64,000 nt of DNA from Ancylostoma caninum (lineage: Eukaryota; Nematoda; Chromadorea; Rhabditida; Ancylostomatidae): positions 379,501 to 443,500 of the forward strand of contig JBAJFG010000264.1 of assembly GCA_037903475.1 (NCBI GenBank), in the 5' to 3' direction. The stretch's first letter is position 1, and each line of letters opens with the position of its first letter. Shown here in pieces: positions 1 to 12,019 of this stretch. A program made the translations under genes and the position numbers. The notes beneath the pieces are model-generated. The model was not told the origin of the DNA. It saw nothing but the letters and a program-made list of their open reading frames with translations, and searched no databases.

Positions 1-1764
1 TTCTAAACCTTTCATAAAATCCACAGCCATTTGCATGATTGCTAAATTCAATGTTGACTTATTTTTCCCTGCTCCTCACATAATATTTTTTAATAACACT
101 ATTCTGGCAAGGTAGCCATAGAACTAATAGGAACACGCTGACTTTGTTATTCTCAGTACGACCTGGTCGATGGTGGCAACACCTGTGGACCTATCTCATT
201 CGCAGGGCCAGGTTGGTATGCATCGACGCTGGAGCTGGAAGGATGCCAGCAATGCCTACGTCTATGCTGCTTCCATCGAGGTATCTCGTACGGGAACGTC
301 CCCTTTGTCGCCTAGTGCTTGCCGTCCGTTCGCAGGTGTTGTCGGGTCGAATAAGGAGCCCGTGGTGTGCTTGCGGTCCGCTAACACATCTAGTTTCACT
401 ACCAAATCACGGTCAGAGTGACTGCAGACGTTGTATGGTCTATTAGCTCACAGATGGCGCCTGATCTGACATTGTCTGCAATTACGACTTTGCCTGCAGA
501 ATGCGTCTGGAGGGATATTTTAGCGGATGGCTGTGGGGAAACATAAGAATGGAAGAAACCACACCATATGGATATCAAAAAATTGCAAAAAATAGATCGG
601 TTAGCCTAAAAATGGTGAAGTCGTAGTTGCGGACAAAGTCGGATCGGGATCGGGCGCCCTCTGTGAGCTAATGGACTGTACAAAATACATCATTTCTTCC
701 CATAAGAGTCATAAAAGTCTAACGTCGCCTTCTGCTAAGAAGACTTGATCTGCTGTACGCGGTTCTTACTGCTGCGCGAGGCATGGAATTCTGCAATTAG
801 TATGATTTTCGAGCATGAAATAATACCCTTACATGAAGTTTGGTTGAAAACAGTGACTTTGAAATTTTATGGGCAGAACTAGCCGTACAGAGCCTGGCAT
901 TTGAATAATAATGAGTGATAGAAGAATATAAGAGTGGAATAGTACATAGAGTACTAGCAAAAAGGAGTCATTGTCTCCAAGCCAGGACGGATCCGGGCCA
1001 GCCGGGTTCTCGCAACGTGCTCGTATGCGGTGGATTTTGATAACGTCACTCAGGGAGACAGTGGCTTCTCACTTTCTTAACGCGTATAGTGTATTCCAGC
1101 GGGGACTATAGTTGTGAAGGCATTAAAGAAAGAGAAAATAGGAGAAATAATGCCGTATCAGGAGATGCAGGCGAGAAATGTAGATCATGAGCACGAAAAT
1201 ACACAACTGTTCGAAACGGATTAATGACATTATGAGGCCTGTGGGTAATCAATACGGCGACGATGTCGGTTCCGTGTTGATTCGTGTCTTGTATGGGATC
1301 TACGTGAGTTTTTACACGTTGCAACATGTTCTCTGGTTAGCCAATGCTGCAACCGGTGAAGATCCCATGCAGAACCGATTCGCTTCCGCAGCCCAGAAAA
1401 TCCCACGGAAATCCCATGCAAAACTGATGCATTTCCCGGCCGCAGCGAAAACCGATGCAAAACCGGGTTTCTAGAGTTCCTGAGGTCGGACGAGTTCTGA
1501 CGTATGAAGGACGAATTCGGACGCCGCGACGCGGACGAGATCATACAAGAGGTGTCGGACGAAACCGTCATCTTTACCAGTCGTTTTCTTAGATGTATTT
1601 ATATGTAGTGCGCCGGAGTCCGATCCGATCCTATGAAAAAGGATGCATATCGACTTCACGGTTGTTTTAGCTTCAGTTTTGCGCTTCTTATACATTTCTA
1701 CTGTGTCTTCTTCCTTGAAACTGCTCGCTATATAGAGAAAACACGCGAAATTCACGTGGACGAG

Positions 1765-1830
1765 GAGGGGGGGGGGGGTGGTGGGGTGGGGGTGGGGTAG
1801 GGTGGGGTCATAGAGGTGGGGGTTGAACGG
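1765..1830 (+). repeat. G-rich low-complexity tract
   Basis: A run of 10 G followed by repeated GTGGGG/GTAGGG units on the plus strand. Many closely spaced G runs of three or more fit the G-quadruplex pattern. Lies in the presumed ragc-1 intron. Confidence 0.75.
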
Positions 1831-2404
1831 GAGAATAAGGGGATCCTATTGAAGACCGGTTTTCCCCATCGTCATGCTTGACTCTGAAGCATGTGAATGC
1901 AACATATAAGCATGTAGTTTGGAACGTACAGACAGATGTAATGATGAAAAACGAGGTATCAGGCAGCGTTTTTTTAATATCGCTGTTGCTTTTTGAAGAT
2001 GATTGGAGGCTCATTCATGATCATGGTAGTTGAATCACAGCACACAACATTATTAATACCGCGTCAATATTTCTGTATTCTCTATTATGGCTCGTTTTGT
2101 TGAACTGCAAAACAAAGGTATTAAAGAGAGAGTCTCTTCATGGGCGCGGCTTTTAATCCACTTCACCAGCTTTTGAATAATGGTTTCAAACCTCAAAAGA
2201 AGTTGGCGGTCTTAAGCTAGCAAGGATTTTAACTACTTGCGTTGTCGAACTCATAATGGAACGGCTCTATTGCCGCACACGCTTCCAGTCGTAAGGAGTT
2301 TCTTGAGAAATTTGCAGAAACCGCAAATGGGACTTGTTACCCGAGTAGTTTCATGCCCGTTGTCATTTTGAAACATATCTGATTGTTCGCCTGCATGCAA
2401 GATT

Positions 2405-2560
2405 ACGAAATTTTCGAAAAAAAAAATTAAGATTACGAAAAATTCGAAATGTTATCCGAATAAACATTCAAACATCCCAATATTCGAAAATTCGGTGGTG
2501 CGCAAAAATTCGAATATTCGAAAATGCGGGGGTCCTTAAAACTTTGAAAATTTGAAAAAT
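2405..2560. repeat. AT-rich patch with repeated TTCGAA-type motifs
   Basis: Motifs such as ATTCGAAAA and GATTACGAAA recur in about 150 bp. Subterminal motif repeats of this kind are common in hAT-type MITEs, but I could not find paired ends here. Confidence 0.4.
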
Positions 2561-2820
2561 ATTTTCGAATATAATTTTCTAGTACTCAGTATGTGAGGAG
2601 ATTCTCATATATTTCGTGTGATAACGATGTTTGGGAATAGCAAGTGGTCAGTTTTATAAAGTTTTTTTAGTTTTTTTTTTAGTTTTTAGTTTTTTTAATA
2701 AATAAATGCTCTCATTGTGGAAAACTAATGCGCCATGAAAAAAAAAACCCTGCGTTACCATAGCAGCTTTTATTTCTACCTTATATGATTCAGTTCGTAT
2801 TTTAATAACTACAAATTCAG

Positions 2821-5800
2821 GTGCTTTATTGTTCATTGTGGATGCTCAAGATGAATACGTGGATTCGCTAAAGAAGATGTCTGAAAATTTTACTCATGCG
2901 TTCCGAATTAACCCGAACATAAAGTTTGAGGTCTTTATACACAAGGTAAGACCTGTAGAGGTAAACATCATTTCAACAATTTTGAAGTTGCGACAGTCAA
3001 TGACGTGTAATGCTAGATTAGCTCGAAAGTTCTGTGAATGTAGTCTGCTATTAAGCGAATTATAGGAAGAGGAAAATATGAACAATCTGAACATCATTTA
3101 GTGTAGCTGTTAGGTTCCCAGACTTCCCATTGGTGTAGGCATGGGTACGATATCCTGAGACGCGTCTCTACCCCACCATCACTTACGATAGCGCCATTGG
3201 GGGATCTTTCACTTACGACGATGAAGATAATTTGGATCCGGGGCGCAGCCCCAGATCGCAAAAGGCTGCAGAAAGTCGCAATTTTTGTTTGGGAAAGGAA
3301 GAAATACATGAAACGCGCAGTTGTGGATTGAATTCTACATACAAAACAGTGTGAGGAAACGTAAAGCTCAGGAGTCATCGGCGAATATGGGTTGAGAAAA
3401 ACTTTTGAGTATATAGGCATGAGATTGTCTGAAATCTGAGCTTTAGCCTGGAAAAGTAAGTATTGCGCAATTGTCAGGCGGAGTAACAATGCTTTTTTAC
3501 ACTACGTGGTAGTGGAGCGACAGAACTGCAGATAAGAATAACTGAAAAATCTCCCAAAACGTAAAAACTATGATATCTTCTTTATTTGGGAGAATTGAAA
3601 GTTGCGCAGTTGTCAGGTGAACTCAGAATGAAATTCTTAGCAGAATGATATATAATTCTTGGTAGTTTCGTTCAACACCGACGAAGAATCCAGGATGGGA
3701 CAGATGCCCCGTCCGTCCCACCCTCGCGTCGGGCGCCCTCTCATATTGCGTGCTCTCTCGCGTTAACTCCCCTGAGCTACACGGGGCCATTTGTCTCAGG
3801 CGGGCTTTTTCAGCCCAGCAAGAAAGGAAGTACCAACTATTATATACCATTCTACTCGGAATCTCATGGGCTCGGCAGCTGATAACTGTGGAACACCTGA
3901 TTTTTCGAAATGAAAGATATTTAGCGGGAAAGCGTTTTCAAACATAGGCCTGTTTTCTGTGCCGGTTTCAGGCAAAGTTACTTGCTTTTATTACCGCTGT
4001 GTGTGCAAGGATGTCGGGAGTTTGACAGATAACTGCACAACTCACTATTTCCTAAAAATTGCCGAGAACTTTTAAAGGACGCAAATCCCCCGTCTAGATT
4101 TTAAAAAATTGATTTCTTCATGGATTCTTAGTAAAAATCGTCGGTCTTGATATCATTTTGTAGAGAATTTTATGAAGAAGATTACTGACAACTGCGCAAC
4201 ATACAGTTTTATGAGATTACCGAAATATTTAGCGAAAACCAAGCTGAGACGCCATCAGTGTTGAACCGAGCGTGGGTCCCGACACGAAAGCAGGGCGCCG
4301 GTGCAAATTTCTGGGATGTATAGCAAATGTCGACAAGAATTCTCTGACATGTCAGTTGTCTGACATGTTAGAGTGAGAATGTAGAGATCATGAGCATATT
4401 TAACATTCCGCCTTTGAATTTGTGATATCTTTACCCTTTCTGTGCAATACTTGAGCTGTTTCGATGCGAACTGTCCTAAAAAAGGGCTTCACTATCTCGC
4501 ACTCTGTGAACTTCACTCTTTTTACCTTCCTCAACTTCATCGAAGTGGTTGGTGAACAACCTTCACTTTTTTGACTCAGACAACCTTCAGTTTTCTGACC
4601 CCTGTCTCACTACTATCGTACTTATGGGTGTAGGCTGCTCCAGAAGTGACGATAGTTAATATTTGCGCCTAGTCGCTGCCTATCTCACATTTCTCCTTGA
4701 ATTCTACTGCATCGCTGTCCCCCGAGCAGCATGATGGCGAACAATATGCAGATGTGCTCTCATACGGTTTATTATTGCTGTTGATTAGGAGATATCGACT
4801 TTATCACCTGTTGACTGTCGGTGGGACGTGCCGCAGTCACGTTCTCGATGGCTAGCTAGTTAGTAATTACCAAAATAAACGTCACCAGGCAACGCAAGGT
4901 GCTATAAAACGCGTTGAATTCAAATCAGCCTCAGGCAAGCGATATACACCACACGTAGTGTATCGGTAGCCCTGTCACAAGAAGGTTTCGCATATGTTCC
5001 GATTATAGCTTTAGGCGAGCGAATAAGCGAATGTAGAAGGATGGATGTCGTAACGGCGAAACAGCCATTTTCTTGTCGAATACTATGAATCGTATTTGTT
5101 TTGCATATAACTAGTAATGTACGAGCAATTAGTAACAATTTCTTTTTTAGGCCGATGGATTAACAGAAGAAAGCCGTGTGGACGCTCAGTATGATATCTA
5201 CCATAGGGTGGGTATCTCATATTTTAGCTTCATGTTTTTTACACGACTTTTGAATCTTTCTTCTTCTTCCAATTCGTATGCGTCATCATTATGTGGAGCA
5301 TTTGATGCCCTATACCTTAGTTTTACTAAGTATTATTGTCCACGGAACAGTAGAGATCATGTCTTCTGTTTTTGGTTAGATGTATTGCTACTTCCAGGTG
5401 AAATGTGAACTCGCCGAGCAAGGGTTAGAAGACTTCAACGTGACCTTCCATCTCACTTCTATCTATGATCATTCAATTTTTGAAGCCTTCTCTAAAGTGG
5501 TTCAGAATCTTGTCAAGCGCCTTCCTACCCTGGAGCGATTGCTTGATATTTTCAATCAGGTGGGAGGTTCTGCTTCATGTTTTCGAAGCATTTCATTGAG
5601 TTTTGTTCGAATGGTTTGCGGCGCCAGATTTGTCATTGTTCATGCAGTCTTTCCTAGTCACATTGCTAGTACGTAATGTAAATACATTTCTGTGTGGCTG
5701 TTTAGGGTTCCAATGTGGAGAAGTCTTTCTTGTTTGACGTGGCTTCAAAAATTTATATAGCAACAGACACGACCCCTGTTGAAATGGCTGCGTATGAGCT

Positions 5801-7541
5801 GTGCTGCGACATGATTGATGTTACTATCGACATTTCCGGAATTTACGGGTTAGATGAATCCTATTTTTAATATTTAATTCTTTTAGACTGTGAGCTTGAA
5901 GCTGGAATTAATTAACGGGAAAGGGTGTACATTACTGAGGATTTAGAGTGCAAAGTAATACCCTCAGGCGATGAGAAGTTGATGTCACTGCACTGTGCAA
6001 CGCTACCTACTTCAGGAAGCAAATCCGTTACCCCTTGTAATAAAATTGAATGACTGGGAGGCCAAACTCTGGAGATTAGTAAAGTTTCGAATGCAACTGT
6101 GCTAGTAAAATGGGTAATAGCAAAGCGTCACTGATGAATTAGTACTCAATTAACTCATCAAATCAGGAAAATAGTCCTCCCATTTGAAAATGCATCAGAA
6201 GACTGTGCAACAATTGCGACCAAACCTGGTTAATACATATTTCATCGCGATTACATACTTTGCGCGTACTGTGGAAATCTTCAAAGTATTCGTTTGAAGT
6301 TCAATCTTTACCCACCCAGTGAGATTTGTTAGTAAAATCTTCATAAGCTCGGCTCGCGTAGTTTTCTTGATCGTTGTGTGTTTCCCGCATTATCTAAACT
6401 CTTTTTCTAACATCAAAAATGAGTGACACGATATACTGCCTCAATTTGGTCTTCAAAGTTTTGAAGAATCCTAAAGTTCGGTTTGCCTCACATGGTGCTT
6501 GTCGGCTTCTCCCTGGTTGCCCAACTGGCTAGCAAAGAAGCTCCGGACAATTGTTTGCGAATAGGGACATACGTCTATCATTCAGATATTTCCAAACATA
6601 CTTGTCTCTGTGATAGCTTTTCTAATTTCATTTGTTTCTTCGGTTATAACTACCGCTGTTTCAAGAGCTAAAGAAAATGATGGTGAAGTGCAAAATCCTT
6701 TCGACGATAACTCGTATGCTGTCATTCGCCTTAAGACTGATCAGGTACTTATATCTACTCATGTTCTCTTACTTCCTTTTTCTTCTTTTCTCTTTCTCTT
6801 CTGGGCGGAAGTTACCTTAATGATTAAAATAAGGTTTGTATATCTGTGGTTATTGATGCGTATGCCAATTTTTAGGTGATGTTCCTTCGGCAACTCAACA
6901 AGCACCTTGCCCTAGTTTGTGTTATACGAGGCGAAAATTTTGAGAAACAAGGCTTAATTGATTACAATTTCAATTGCTTTAAAGAGGTGAGCTGTTTCAG
7001 ATTCTCGATAAATCTCCTCTGAGTCGAAATACATTTCTCTACACTGTTAGGCATTTATTTTTTCCTGCTAGCAATTTAAGAAGCATTAACTGAAGAACTG
7101 AGGTATTTCTTTTTCTTATAGTTGGTATTACGAGTGTTTCGACTATTCGATACTTAGAGAGACTCGAAATTATAGCATCTATAAGGTAGCCGCTATATTC
7201 CTCGACGAGTATAGCACCTTGCGTCGCCGTCGCCGGCGGCCGCCAATGTTGGCGACCCCGCACAATCGATACGCACCGGCGCCGCAGTCGCCGGCGACGG
7301 CGGCCGCTGACGCCGCTTCGCCCACAATCGATGCGTATCGGCCTCACAGTCGCCGGCGACGCAAGGTGCTACAGTCCTCGAGGTCTATAGCGGCATTGTA
7401 ATAAACATTTGCTATGGTACGTCGAGCACGCGACAGTCGCTGACTATTTGGACATAAATCGACATTTCATATCTATTTTAGGGTATCGAAAATGTATTCA
7501 TGGTACGAAAACGAATCTTCGAAGAATCCAAAAGTACGTAG
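2821..7541 (+). CDS. ragc-1: RagC/RagD-type small GTPase, 3' part of gene (5' exons outside window)
   Basis: Rag GTPases form RagA/B-RagC/D heterodimers on the lysosome that recruit TORC1 when amino acids are plentiful. Seven phase-consistent exons are visible: 2821-2945, 5151-5207, 5398-5559, 5706-5848, 6666-6744, 6876-6986 and 7482-7541 (stop TAG). They give 244 residues plus a split Gly codon. In order: the segment [13 protein letters not shown], the guanine-specificity motif HKAD (Lys ends exon 1, Ala opens the next), the G5-like region [17 protein letters not shown], then the C-terminal roadblock-type domain containing [20 protein letters not shown] and [12 protein letters not shown]. 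The P-loop and switch regions are missing and should be left of base 1, since I found no exon for them in 1-2820. Family proteins are about 400 aa, so about 60% is present. The 2.2-kb intron 2946-5150 hosts a dispersed repeat, and the last intron hosts a fold-back element. Family assignment is firm; the exact symbol is inferred by orthology. Confidence 0.92.
3100..4640 (-). repeat. Dispersed repeat family, copy 1 (inverted relative to copy at 53.6-55.1 kb)
   Basis: This 1.5-kb stretch in the ragc-1 intron matches, with many substitutions and small indels, the reverse complement of 53624-55105. Shared landmarks include the sequence around gagacgcgtctc (3159), the segment with gtagctcagggg read on the minus strand near 3770, and ctgacatgttagagtgagaa near 4360. 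That GTAGCTCAGGGG segment resembles a tRNA A box. No open frame is conserved between copies, so this is a non-coding or long-decayed element. Confidence 0.75.
7186..7396. mobile_element. Fold-back / MITE-like palindrome in last ragc-1 intron
   Basis: The arms around 7186-7238 and 7350-7396 are inverted copies. Both contain the segment caaggtgcta next to GC-rich cgccggcgac, and extend outward to a shared ctatagcggc-like end. The loop contains two direct copies of acaatcgat(a/g)cg followed by cagtcgccggcgac. Composition is far more GC-rich than the surroundings. It sits about 85 bp upstream of the last exon. Confidence 0.7.
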
Positions 7542-8604
7542 TCCCGTAGCCGAATAGTGTAAAGATGAAAAATGTGGTTAGTTAGCGCCTTCATTATTGT
7601 TACCTATGTTTGCCAATTCTGTTATATGTTTGTTTCACGGTTCTTCAAATTATAGACATTTTTATCTCACTCCTTATACATTGCTTCAGATTTCTATTGT
7701 GCTTGTACAGTCATGGAAGCCTTGTTTGAGCAATAACAGCTAGCACAACATTGTTATTAACACGTGCTGCTTTGTATTTTGGACCACACACGAAACGGGT
7801 CATGCACGCGATTTTCGGTGGCGTTGTGTGGCAGACATGTTTTTCTTATTCTTCATGTTCGTCTGACTAAAAGTTAGTCCTAACAAAATGAAGTCTCAAT
7901 TACCGCAGATAAGACAATTTCTCCTCAAAATCATTTTTCTGTTATCACTTTGGAAACAATTCCAGTGGTAGAGTGTTCAAGTTGACCGAAAAATAATTAG
8001 ACAAATCTGACAGGTTGCAGCTTTGTTCATAATTTTATTGGAACTTACTATCAATCCATATTGTCATATAGGAGGATCTCCATTGTGTTCGACTATGTAG
8101 CGCAACCTGTGCGGAAGAGAGCGGATCCCCACGGGCAAATACTTCAGGAGATTTTGAGCTCAAGAAGTGACCGACGCCCTACTCGACGTTGTCTCTGTCT
8201 TTATATTTCTTTTTCACAAAGAAGGACTGAGGCGACCGAAGACATGGTAATCGTTTGGTGCTAAGTCGAGCGAATATGCCTTATGGGATATTAGATTGAA
8301 TCCGAGAATAGCCAGCTTCTCACGGTTTTTTGGAAGTGCTCTAGCATCATCTATAAGGAGAAGAATTTTATCTCTCCCGCTGTGGGGATGTTGCAGAATT
8401 TAAGTCACTCACTCCGATCGGTTACAAAACAACTCTGAGTCCATCATAGGGCCACTTGGGACTAGCTCCTAAAAGATAGGATGGGATGTCCCACCAGAAA
8501 GCTAGCAGCTCTTCTTTCTCGCGGTCGTCATGGTTTTTGCGCTTCCGATGTGCTTTTGGTAGGTCTTCAAAATCGACCCACTGTTTGCGGGGTACAGTAT
8601 TATC

Positions 8605-9072
8605 TTAAAGGCAGTGTCTCAGCTCATGGGCCGCATTCGATATTTCCACGTCGGTCGAACCGCTGAGCACAAAGATGTACTTAAGTTTCGTGGAAACGTC
8701 GAAAACCCTATAAGTTACGGATTTCTTTGGCCGAGAATTTCGAAATTCTCGGCAAGTGGACGAGAGGGTTCATTCCGCAGCAAGAGCTTGCTGAGGGTGC
8801 GGCATGGCTTTTCAACACGGAAGTGTTTGTTTGTTTGATAATAGCTGCTGCTGAAGAGTTCATTTTAATGTGCAATCTCAGCTTCTCAGCTCCGCTTTTG
8901 CTAGCTTCCTAGCAAGGAAACTCGTCCGCTCCTCTATCTAATTTTGCCTTAAAAGTAGGGTTTTTTGAGGGTGTTTTCTGACATCAAGCACGTCACTGGA
9001 ATCAGCGCTTCGAGCTGCACCTGAATCTGTGGATATCTCGATACCCAACATGAGGTGAGACATTGCCTTTAA
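8605..9072. mobile_element. Non-autonomous TIR element, ttaaaggca family, 468 bp
   Basis: The left end ttaaaggcagtgtctcagct at 8605 is matched in inverse by the right end at 9050-9072 (about 19 of 23 bases). The same terminal sequence bounds the much larger element at 44293-45584. No transposase is visible. Confidence 0.65.
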
Positions 9073-10904
9073 GTGCAATAATACATGGTGACTAAGAAAT
9101 TGAACCGAGCAAATGTATGGCGGCGGCTGAGGAGACTTGTACACGGATCAGCACTACTGTTCATGTCCAAGCCGTGATGGAGACCTCGAGGCAACTTTGG
9201 AACCTTGCAAGATGTTCGAAGAATGTCGTATATCGTGGATCTTGAGGTTTGGGTGAGGGTTGCTCTATCGCGCACAGAAGGATTTTTCCGGCCTCCACAG
9301 AGAGTTGCAACTCGTTACATCTGTCTAAATGTTTTTCGGGCAATCTGATATTTTGTCGCATGATGTCTGATGTTTTCTCCGTTCTTACCATGTTTACGTA
9401 GCTGTATCGCATGAAAACGCTTCCCGCTAGTATCGCGGGTGAAATGCGCTGTAAATGGTCAGTATGAAAAAAAAAAACGCTGGTCCGAAATAATAGCACA
9501 CGACACTCTATCATCAATGTATCGAAGCAACGGTCTCACCTCATCTTGTGAATCTTCCTAACGCACCGATTTCAATGATTTGCATAAAACATCCCAACAT
9601 CGGGAGCAAACTTGTTTTTTGGGGCTTTAATCAGCCACGCCACGTACGGATTTGATCAGCAAAATCAATGCTGAGCATTTTTTGTCATTCTGTGAATTCG
9701 ATCGAGAGAACAAGACAGGACGTATTGAGAGCAAGAGAGGCTCGGCAGACATCTCGTGTCAAGGCCGAGAGCTCCACTTTTTTGCTCCAAGAAATGAAAA
9801 ACGCTCTTAAACACAGGGTTTTCGACGTCTCTATGGGTTCTCGCATTTATCAATGTTCTCAGTAGCACATATAGACGATCTGTGTAAAAGTATCGAAAAC
9901 GATTTCTGAGGTGAGGCTTCACCTTCGAATTCACTGTTTACAATGTCACATTATTGTGTTGTCTGAGCAGATTTTACTTCTAGATAGTGAAGACCTTTTC
10001 AGATTTGTTATAGCGGAACTATTGGTTTTATGTATGATTTCTACTTGTATATCCATAAAGAGGTGTTATTCCGTTTTTTTTTCACATCTAGAAACACATG
10101 AAACATGTGAAATTAGTCGAAATTTGATCTGTAGTGCAGTGTGGTACACTTGAAACAGATTTCTTTCTACCGATGACTGGTTTTCGCATCGATGTGGTCA
10201 CTAGGGATGTGGAGTGGGTCAACCTGTTCCAACCAGTGTAGGTGAAATCAGGCGAAATCCCATAACAGTGTATGTGTAGATGTTGCATCTTTTTGATTCC
10301 TCAGATTTTACATGTATAGGAACCAGAGTTCGGCACAAGCTTAGCTCGAGCAGAAAAAAATTACGAAGCCCCCTTTGACCTAGCCAAGAATCTATGAAGC
10401 CCCTATTGTAAACAGGCTAGAACAAGTTTTTGCGAAGAACCTTGGTTTTTTGTTTTGAACGCAGATCGACATGTCCACACGTGTTAACAAGTGTTAACAA
10501 GTACACTGGCGGTGGCACCGTCAAATAAATATTGAATTTCCAGCTAAAATTTGAGAAGGGATGGAGATTTTGGAGGCTTCTGCCACTAGTTTGATAGAGC
10601 AATATTTCTTGAATACAACAGTGCGAATAAAATTGGAAATAATTGATTTTAGAAGAAGTTATTTGAAGAAATTGTGTCCAAGTGGTGTTGAAGACTGTTT
10701 TTTAGCTATTTTTTCAGCTGCAACTGAATAAACGAGGCAACTTTATCACTCACTGGAACGAGCAGCCTCTCCTCTAGCTAACCGCTCCAGTACAATTGGA
10801 AATATTCGATTTTAGAGAAAGTTGTTTGACGAAAATTCTCTGGACCGGTGCTGAACCCCAACTTTTAGGGTAAATTTGGGGTTCAGAGAATTCCTGAACT
10901 ATAT

Positions 10905-11650
10905 CTCCCTTCAAAATCAAATAATTCCAATTTCCTCAGGCAGTTGGCAGAAGAGTCGTACTCGAAATCTCACCACAAAGTTTGAACAGGATCCACTCAG
11001 TACCAACGGTGCTGTGGGTACTGCGAGGTACTTTTTCACCTATAACTCCTACCAAAATCAATTGAATCCAATTCTTTTTTGGATTTGGATAGAGCATTGC
11101 CAGTTGCAGCTATATGCCCATTTCCAGGCGGATCCGTGCAGAACCTGTCCTTTTATGAGTGCTGACAGCAGTGCTGTAGGCAGAATTTTCGCATGATAAC
11201 CGGTCAAACTCGTTTCAAAATCAAACAATTCCAATTTCCTCTGGCGGTTGGTGCTAGAGTCGTACTCGTAATCTTACTACAAAGTTCGAGCAGGTTCCGT
11301 TCAGTACCAACAGTGCTGTGAGTACTGCAAAGTACCCTTTTAGGTGTAACTCCTACCAAAATCAATTGAATTAAATTATTTTCCAGAGTGAGATAGTACA
11401 TTGCCATTTGCAGTCATGTACTTGTTTCCAGAAGTATCTGTGCAGAACCTGACCTTTTGTAAGCGCTGGAAGCAGTGCTTTTGGCAGAATTTTCGCATGA
11501 TAACCCTACAAACTCTTGCCAAAATCAATTGGTTCCAATTTTCTACGACAGTAAGAGTAGTAGCATTCGTAGTCTTACTGTGAAATTTGAGCAGGATCCG
11601 TTCAGTACCAGCGATGCTGTGGGTACTGCTGGGTACTTTTTTTAAGTGTA
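10905..11650. repeat. Tandem repeat, period about 304 bp, about 2.5 copies
   Basis: Anchors recur at a near-constant offset: ttccaattt at 10925, 11229 and 11533 (304 and 304), and cagg(a/t)tcc at 10987, 11291 and 11592. Copies share blocks such as ctcctaccaaaatcaattga and cagaattttcgcatgataac. Copies are diverged by substitutions. A satellite-like array with no coding role seen. Confidence 0.85.
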
Positions 11651-11971
11651 ATTTCTAAAACAGATATTAATTTTACTCTTATTTAAGTGAGAATTAATAG
11701 AAATAATGAGAGAAAAATTCTTAGGTTCAATCTCCGTTCTTTGCTCTTATTTCCAAAGAAGTGGATGATTATTCAACCAAGGTTCAAGTCCCAGGTACGA
11801 AGTCCCTTTTGCTGACCTCATCGCTTACGAAGCCCCGCTTGTCTTGAGTCAAGTCTTTGCTGAAGTCTGATAGGAACCAACTGTTCATATCGCCATTAGG
11901 TGGTGACTAGGTATTGTTGACAAATGTTTGTACAAATTTCATTAAGTATCTAGCAACTGACGAGAATAATT

Positions 11972-11977
11972 TTTATT
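11972..11977 (-). promoter_or_regulatory. Polyadenylation signal of the Rab gene
   Basis: AATAAA on the minus strand, 43 nt downstream of the Rab stop codon at 12020. Position and consensus fit a 3'-end processing signal. Confidence 0.6.
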
Positions 11978-12019
11978 CTAGTATAGATTCTTTGTTAAGC
12001 AACATGTGAAACTATATAC

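Larger units (their letters stand above)
1..2820. other. Probable intron/upstream sequence of ragc-1, no exon recognised
   Basis: If the Rag N-terminal GTPase exons are left of the window, this stretch is intronic. I looked for the P-loop, switch and DFPGQ-type segments and saw none. It contains a G-rich tract (about 1765-1830), an AT-rich patch of repeated TTCGAA motifs (about 2405-2560), and short GC-rich open frames at 140-450 with no recognisable domain. Confidence 0.5.
7542..12019. other. Convergent intergenic region between ragc-1 and the Rab gene
   Basis: The two genes end towards each other with 4.5 kb between them. I see no conserved coding exon. Content: a 468-bp TIR element (8605-9072), a short duplication (about 10620 and 10790, offset about 170 bp), and a 304-bp tandem repeat (10905-11650). 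Confidence 0.6.

Noticed and set aside
144..446. GC-rich open frames of 83-100 codons at the left end
   Set aside because: No recognisable domain and two overlapping frames equally open; not supported as a gene.
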